64,000 nt of DNA from the NCBI GenBank assembly GCA_036406675.1, contig DASXAO010000047.1, positions 1 to 64,000 on the forward strand, written 5' to 3'. The notes under the pieces were generated by a model. That model saw only the letters and a list, made by a program, of their open reading frames with translations, was not told the DNA's origin and did no database searches. This document shows, one piece after another, positions 62,905 through 64,000 of this stretch; the first letter of the stretch is position 1; every line of letters starts with the position of its first letter. The stretch is from SCGC-AG-212-J23 sp036406675. Lineage in GTDB: Bacteria > Pseudomonadota > Gammaproteobacteria > Burkholderiales > SG8-39. A program made the position numbers and the translations under genes.

Positions 62905-62931
62905 CGACGAACCTCGGGTCGAAAAACCGAA

Positions 62932-62996
62932 AATCAGGGACAGACCACGTTTATTTTCTGTTTGTCAGCAAAAGAAAACGTGGTCCGTCCCTGATT
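62932..62996. repeat. Long REP-like inverted repeat upstream of the racemase-fold gene
   Basis: Arms of 21 nt (62932-62952 and 62976-62996) pair with a single mismatch (A against C) around a 23-nt AT-rich loop. The core AATCAGGGAC-N-GACCACG is a diverged relative of AATCGGGGTC-N-GACCCCG at 35195 and 45660. It fills most of the 98-bp gap between the cyclase and racemase-fold genes and would form a strong mRNA hairpin within the operon. Confidence 0.8.
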
Positions 62997-63002
62997 ATGG
63001 GG

Positions 63003-63782
63003 TCATGGCGTTTCCACCAATGCAATTGCACGCAAAGGACTGCCGCTGCCGTTGCGGATCTTGAGCGGGGCTGCGATCACGACCGCGCCGGTGGGCGGGA
63101 GCTGGTCGAGGTTGGCGAGGCATTGCAGGCCATAGCGGCCCGCGCCGTGCATGAAGTAGTGGCAGGGGTAGGGCGGGCGAAGATGCTGCGCCTGGCCGGC
63201 GTCGGTGCCGATCGACTCGGTGCCGAAGCCCAGGAGGTCGCGTTCCTCGACCAGGAACTTCACCGCGCCGACGTCGGGTCCCGGGGTGTGCTGCCCGGTC
63301 TCGTCGTAGTTCTGGTAGGCGACCGGGTCGGAGCGCTTGGACCAGTCGGTGCGCATCAGCACCCAGGCTTTCGGCGGGATACGTCCGTGTTTCTTCTCCC
63401 AGGTTTTGATCCACCCGACAGTGAGAAGGAAGTCGGCGTCTTTCGCCGCTTCTTCGCTGCAATCCAGGACCGAGGCCGGGCCGACGAAGCGCTCCGGCGC
63501 GATGCTGTCGGTGGCGTTCTGCGGCAGGTCCTTGCCCGAGATCCAGTGGATCGGCGCGTCGAAGTGCGTGCCGGTGTGCTCGCCGCAGGAGAAGTTGTTC
63601 CAGTACCAGGCGGGCCCGCGCTCGTCGTAGCGCGATACCTCCTCGATCCGGAACGGCCACGCCTGGCCCATCTCGGGTGGAAGCGAGATGTGCGGGAATT
63701 CGGGCGACAAGGTCTGGGTGAGATCGATGACGCGAATCTTCCCCGAGAGCAATTCCTTGGCGAGAGAGGCGAGGGTAGTCAT
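63003..63782 (-). CDS. Cyclase/KynB-family metal-dependent hydrolase
   Basis: 259 residues of the putative cyclase (KynB) family. The metal site lies in CGEHTGTHFDAPIHW, with an upstream DLTQTLSPEFP and a late GTDAGQAQHL segment. Members include kynurenine formamidase and isatin hydrolase, which open amides or lactams using Zn or Mn. Its stop precedes the long REP-like hairpin by a few bases. It overlaps the SDR gene by 4 bp and so belongs to the same operon as the amidohydrolase and dehydratase. Confidence 0.86.
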   Translation of the reverse strand: MTTLASLAKELLSGKIRVIDLTQTLSPEFPHISLPPEMGQAWPFRIEEVSRYDERGPAWYWNNFSCGEHTGTHFDAPIHWISGKDLPQNATDSIAPERFVGPASVLDCSEEAAKDADFLLTVGWIKTWEKKHGRIPPKAWVLMRTDWSKRSDPVAYQNYDETGQHTPGPDVGAVKFLVEERDLLGFGTESIGTDAGQAQHLRPPYPCHYFMHGAGRYGLQCLANLDQLPPTGAVVIAAPLKIRNGSGSPLRAIALVETP

Positions 63783-64000
63783 GTCGACAGCTCTCTCTCC
63801 AGGGCCTTCGGATTGTCCCGCCAGCGCTCGAGCCACTCCTGCGCCACGTCGCCGGGGTAGAGGTCCTCGACGCCTTCGCGCAGCGCCCGTACGATCGCGG
63901 CGGCGAGCGCCGCGGGAGCGAGCTTGGGCGGAGGAAGGAGCTGGCTCCACTCGTCGTCGATCGGCCCGGGAAACACGTTGACCACTCGCACGCCGGCTGG
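63779..64000 (-). CDS. SDR-family oxidoreductase, C-terminal fragment (5' end outside window)
   Basis: Only about 74 C-terminal residues are inside the window. The PAGVRVVNVFPGPIDDEW stretch is the post-active-site strand and loop of short-chain dehydrogenases (usually V.PG.I.T). The end (DLYPGDVAQEWLERWRDNP) is of a long-tail type. It overlaps the cyclase gene by 4 bp and so heads the visible part of the catabolic operon. Confidence 0.7.
   Translation of the reverse strand, partial: PAGVRVVNVFPGPIDDEWSQLLPPPKLAPAALAAAIVRALREGVEDLYPGDVAQEWLERWRDNPKALERELST

Overview
The window reads as high-GC chromosomal DNA (about two thirds G+C by eye, not counted) from a betaproteobacterium, most likely a Burkholderiales-type soil or water organism. 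The reasons are: two orphan Bug/TctC-type solute-binding proteins, the methyltransferase-rnhA-dnaQ block beside mltD-like genes, a branched-chain-amino-acid-type (HAAT) ABC operon led by an acyl-CoA ligase, APS-type sulfate assimilation, and very tight gene packing with many 4-nt start/stop overlaps and GTG/TTG starts. No rRNA, tRNA, CRISPR array, integrase or complete insertion sequence was seen.

Layout. 1-6083: the C-terminal part of a tandem-repeat surface adhesin, then a hybrid histidine kinase and a receiver-GGDEF-EAL protein, a likely adhesion/c-di-GMP signalling unit. 6080-10983: small stress or envelope genes (SDR, PRC-barrel, DUF2795, PDZ, response regulator, two small unknowns, lipoprotein, ankyrin protein). 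11050-15650: a flavodoxin-UbiA fusion coupled to an FtsX-type ABC transporter. 15651-18844: an AT-rich control region and cysH-cysD-cysN. 18861-23059: a membrane-fused spermidine-synthase-like protein and small secreted or unknown proteins. 23182-28588: a divergent unit with two [2Fe-2S] ferredoxins on the left and, on the right, a heme-oxygenase-like diiron oxidase (HDO), an aldehyde dehydrogenase, a GlcG/HbpS protein, a Bug protein and a GntR/FCD regulator. Two TTGTATAC-type sites lie between the arms.

28589-33076: CDF transporter, SemiSWEET, peptidoglycan-binding protein, ppiD and fabI. 33098-39388: an Opp/Yej-like peptide ABC importer. 39399-45653: three tandem mltD-like lytic transglycosylases, divergent from a methyltransferase, rnhA and dnaQ. 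46444-53427: acyl-CoA ligase, crotonase and a complete Liv-type transporter, followed by an AT-richer orphan gene. 54000-56910: alpha/beta hydrolase, cysteine-synthase-like enzyme and Bug protein. 56951-58867: cytochrome b561, PepSY, Spy-like and an unknown secreted protein. 58944-64000: a catabolic-looking operon (SDR, cyclase, Asp/Glu-racemase-fold protein, LeuC/LeuD-like dehydratase, hydantoinase-like amidohydrolase).

The strongest candidate for an undescribed system is the 23182-28588 divergent unit: a diiron oxidase with a complete six-ligand set, two private ferredoxins flanking an unrecognised 97-aa protein, an aldehyde dehydrogenase, an uptake-type binding protein and a local regulator with matching operator-like sites. 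Secondary points are the flavodoxin-UbiA fusion, the mltD triplication, REP-like palindromes that form the 3' ends of genes, and the 58944-64000 operon, whose racemase-like member lacks both catalytic cysteines.
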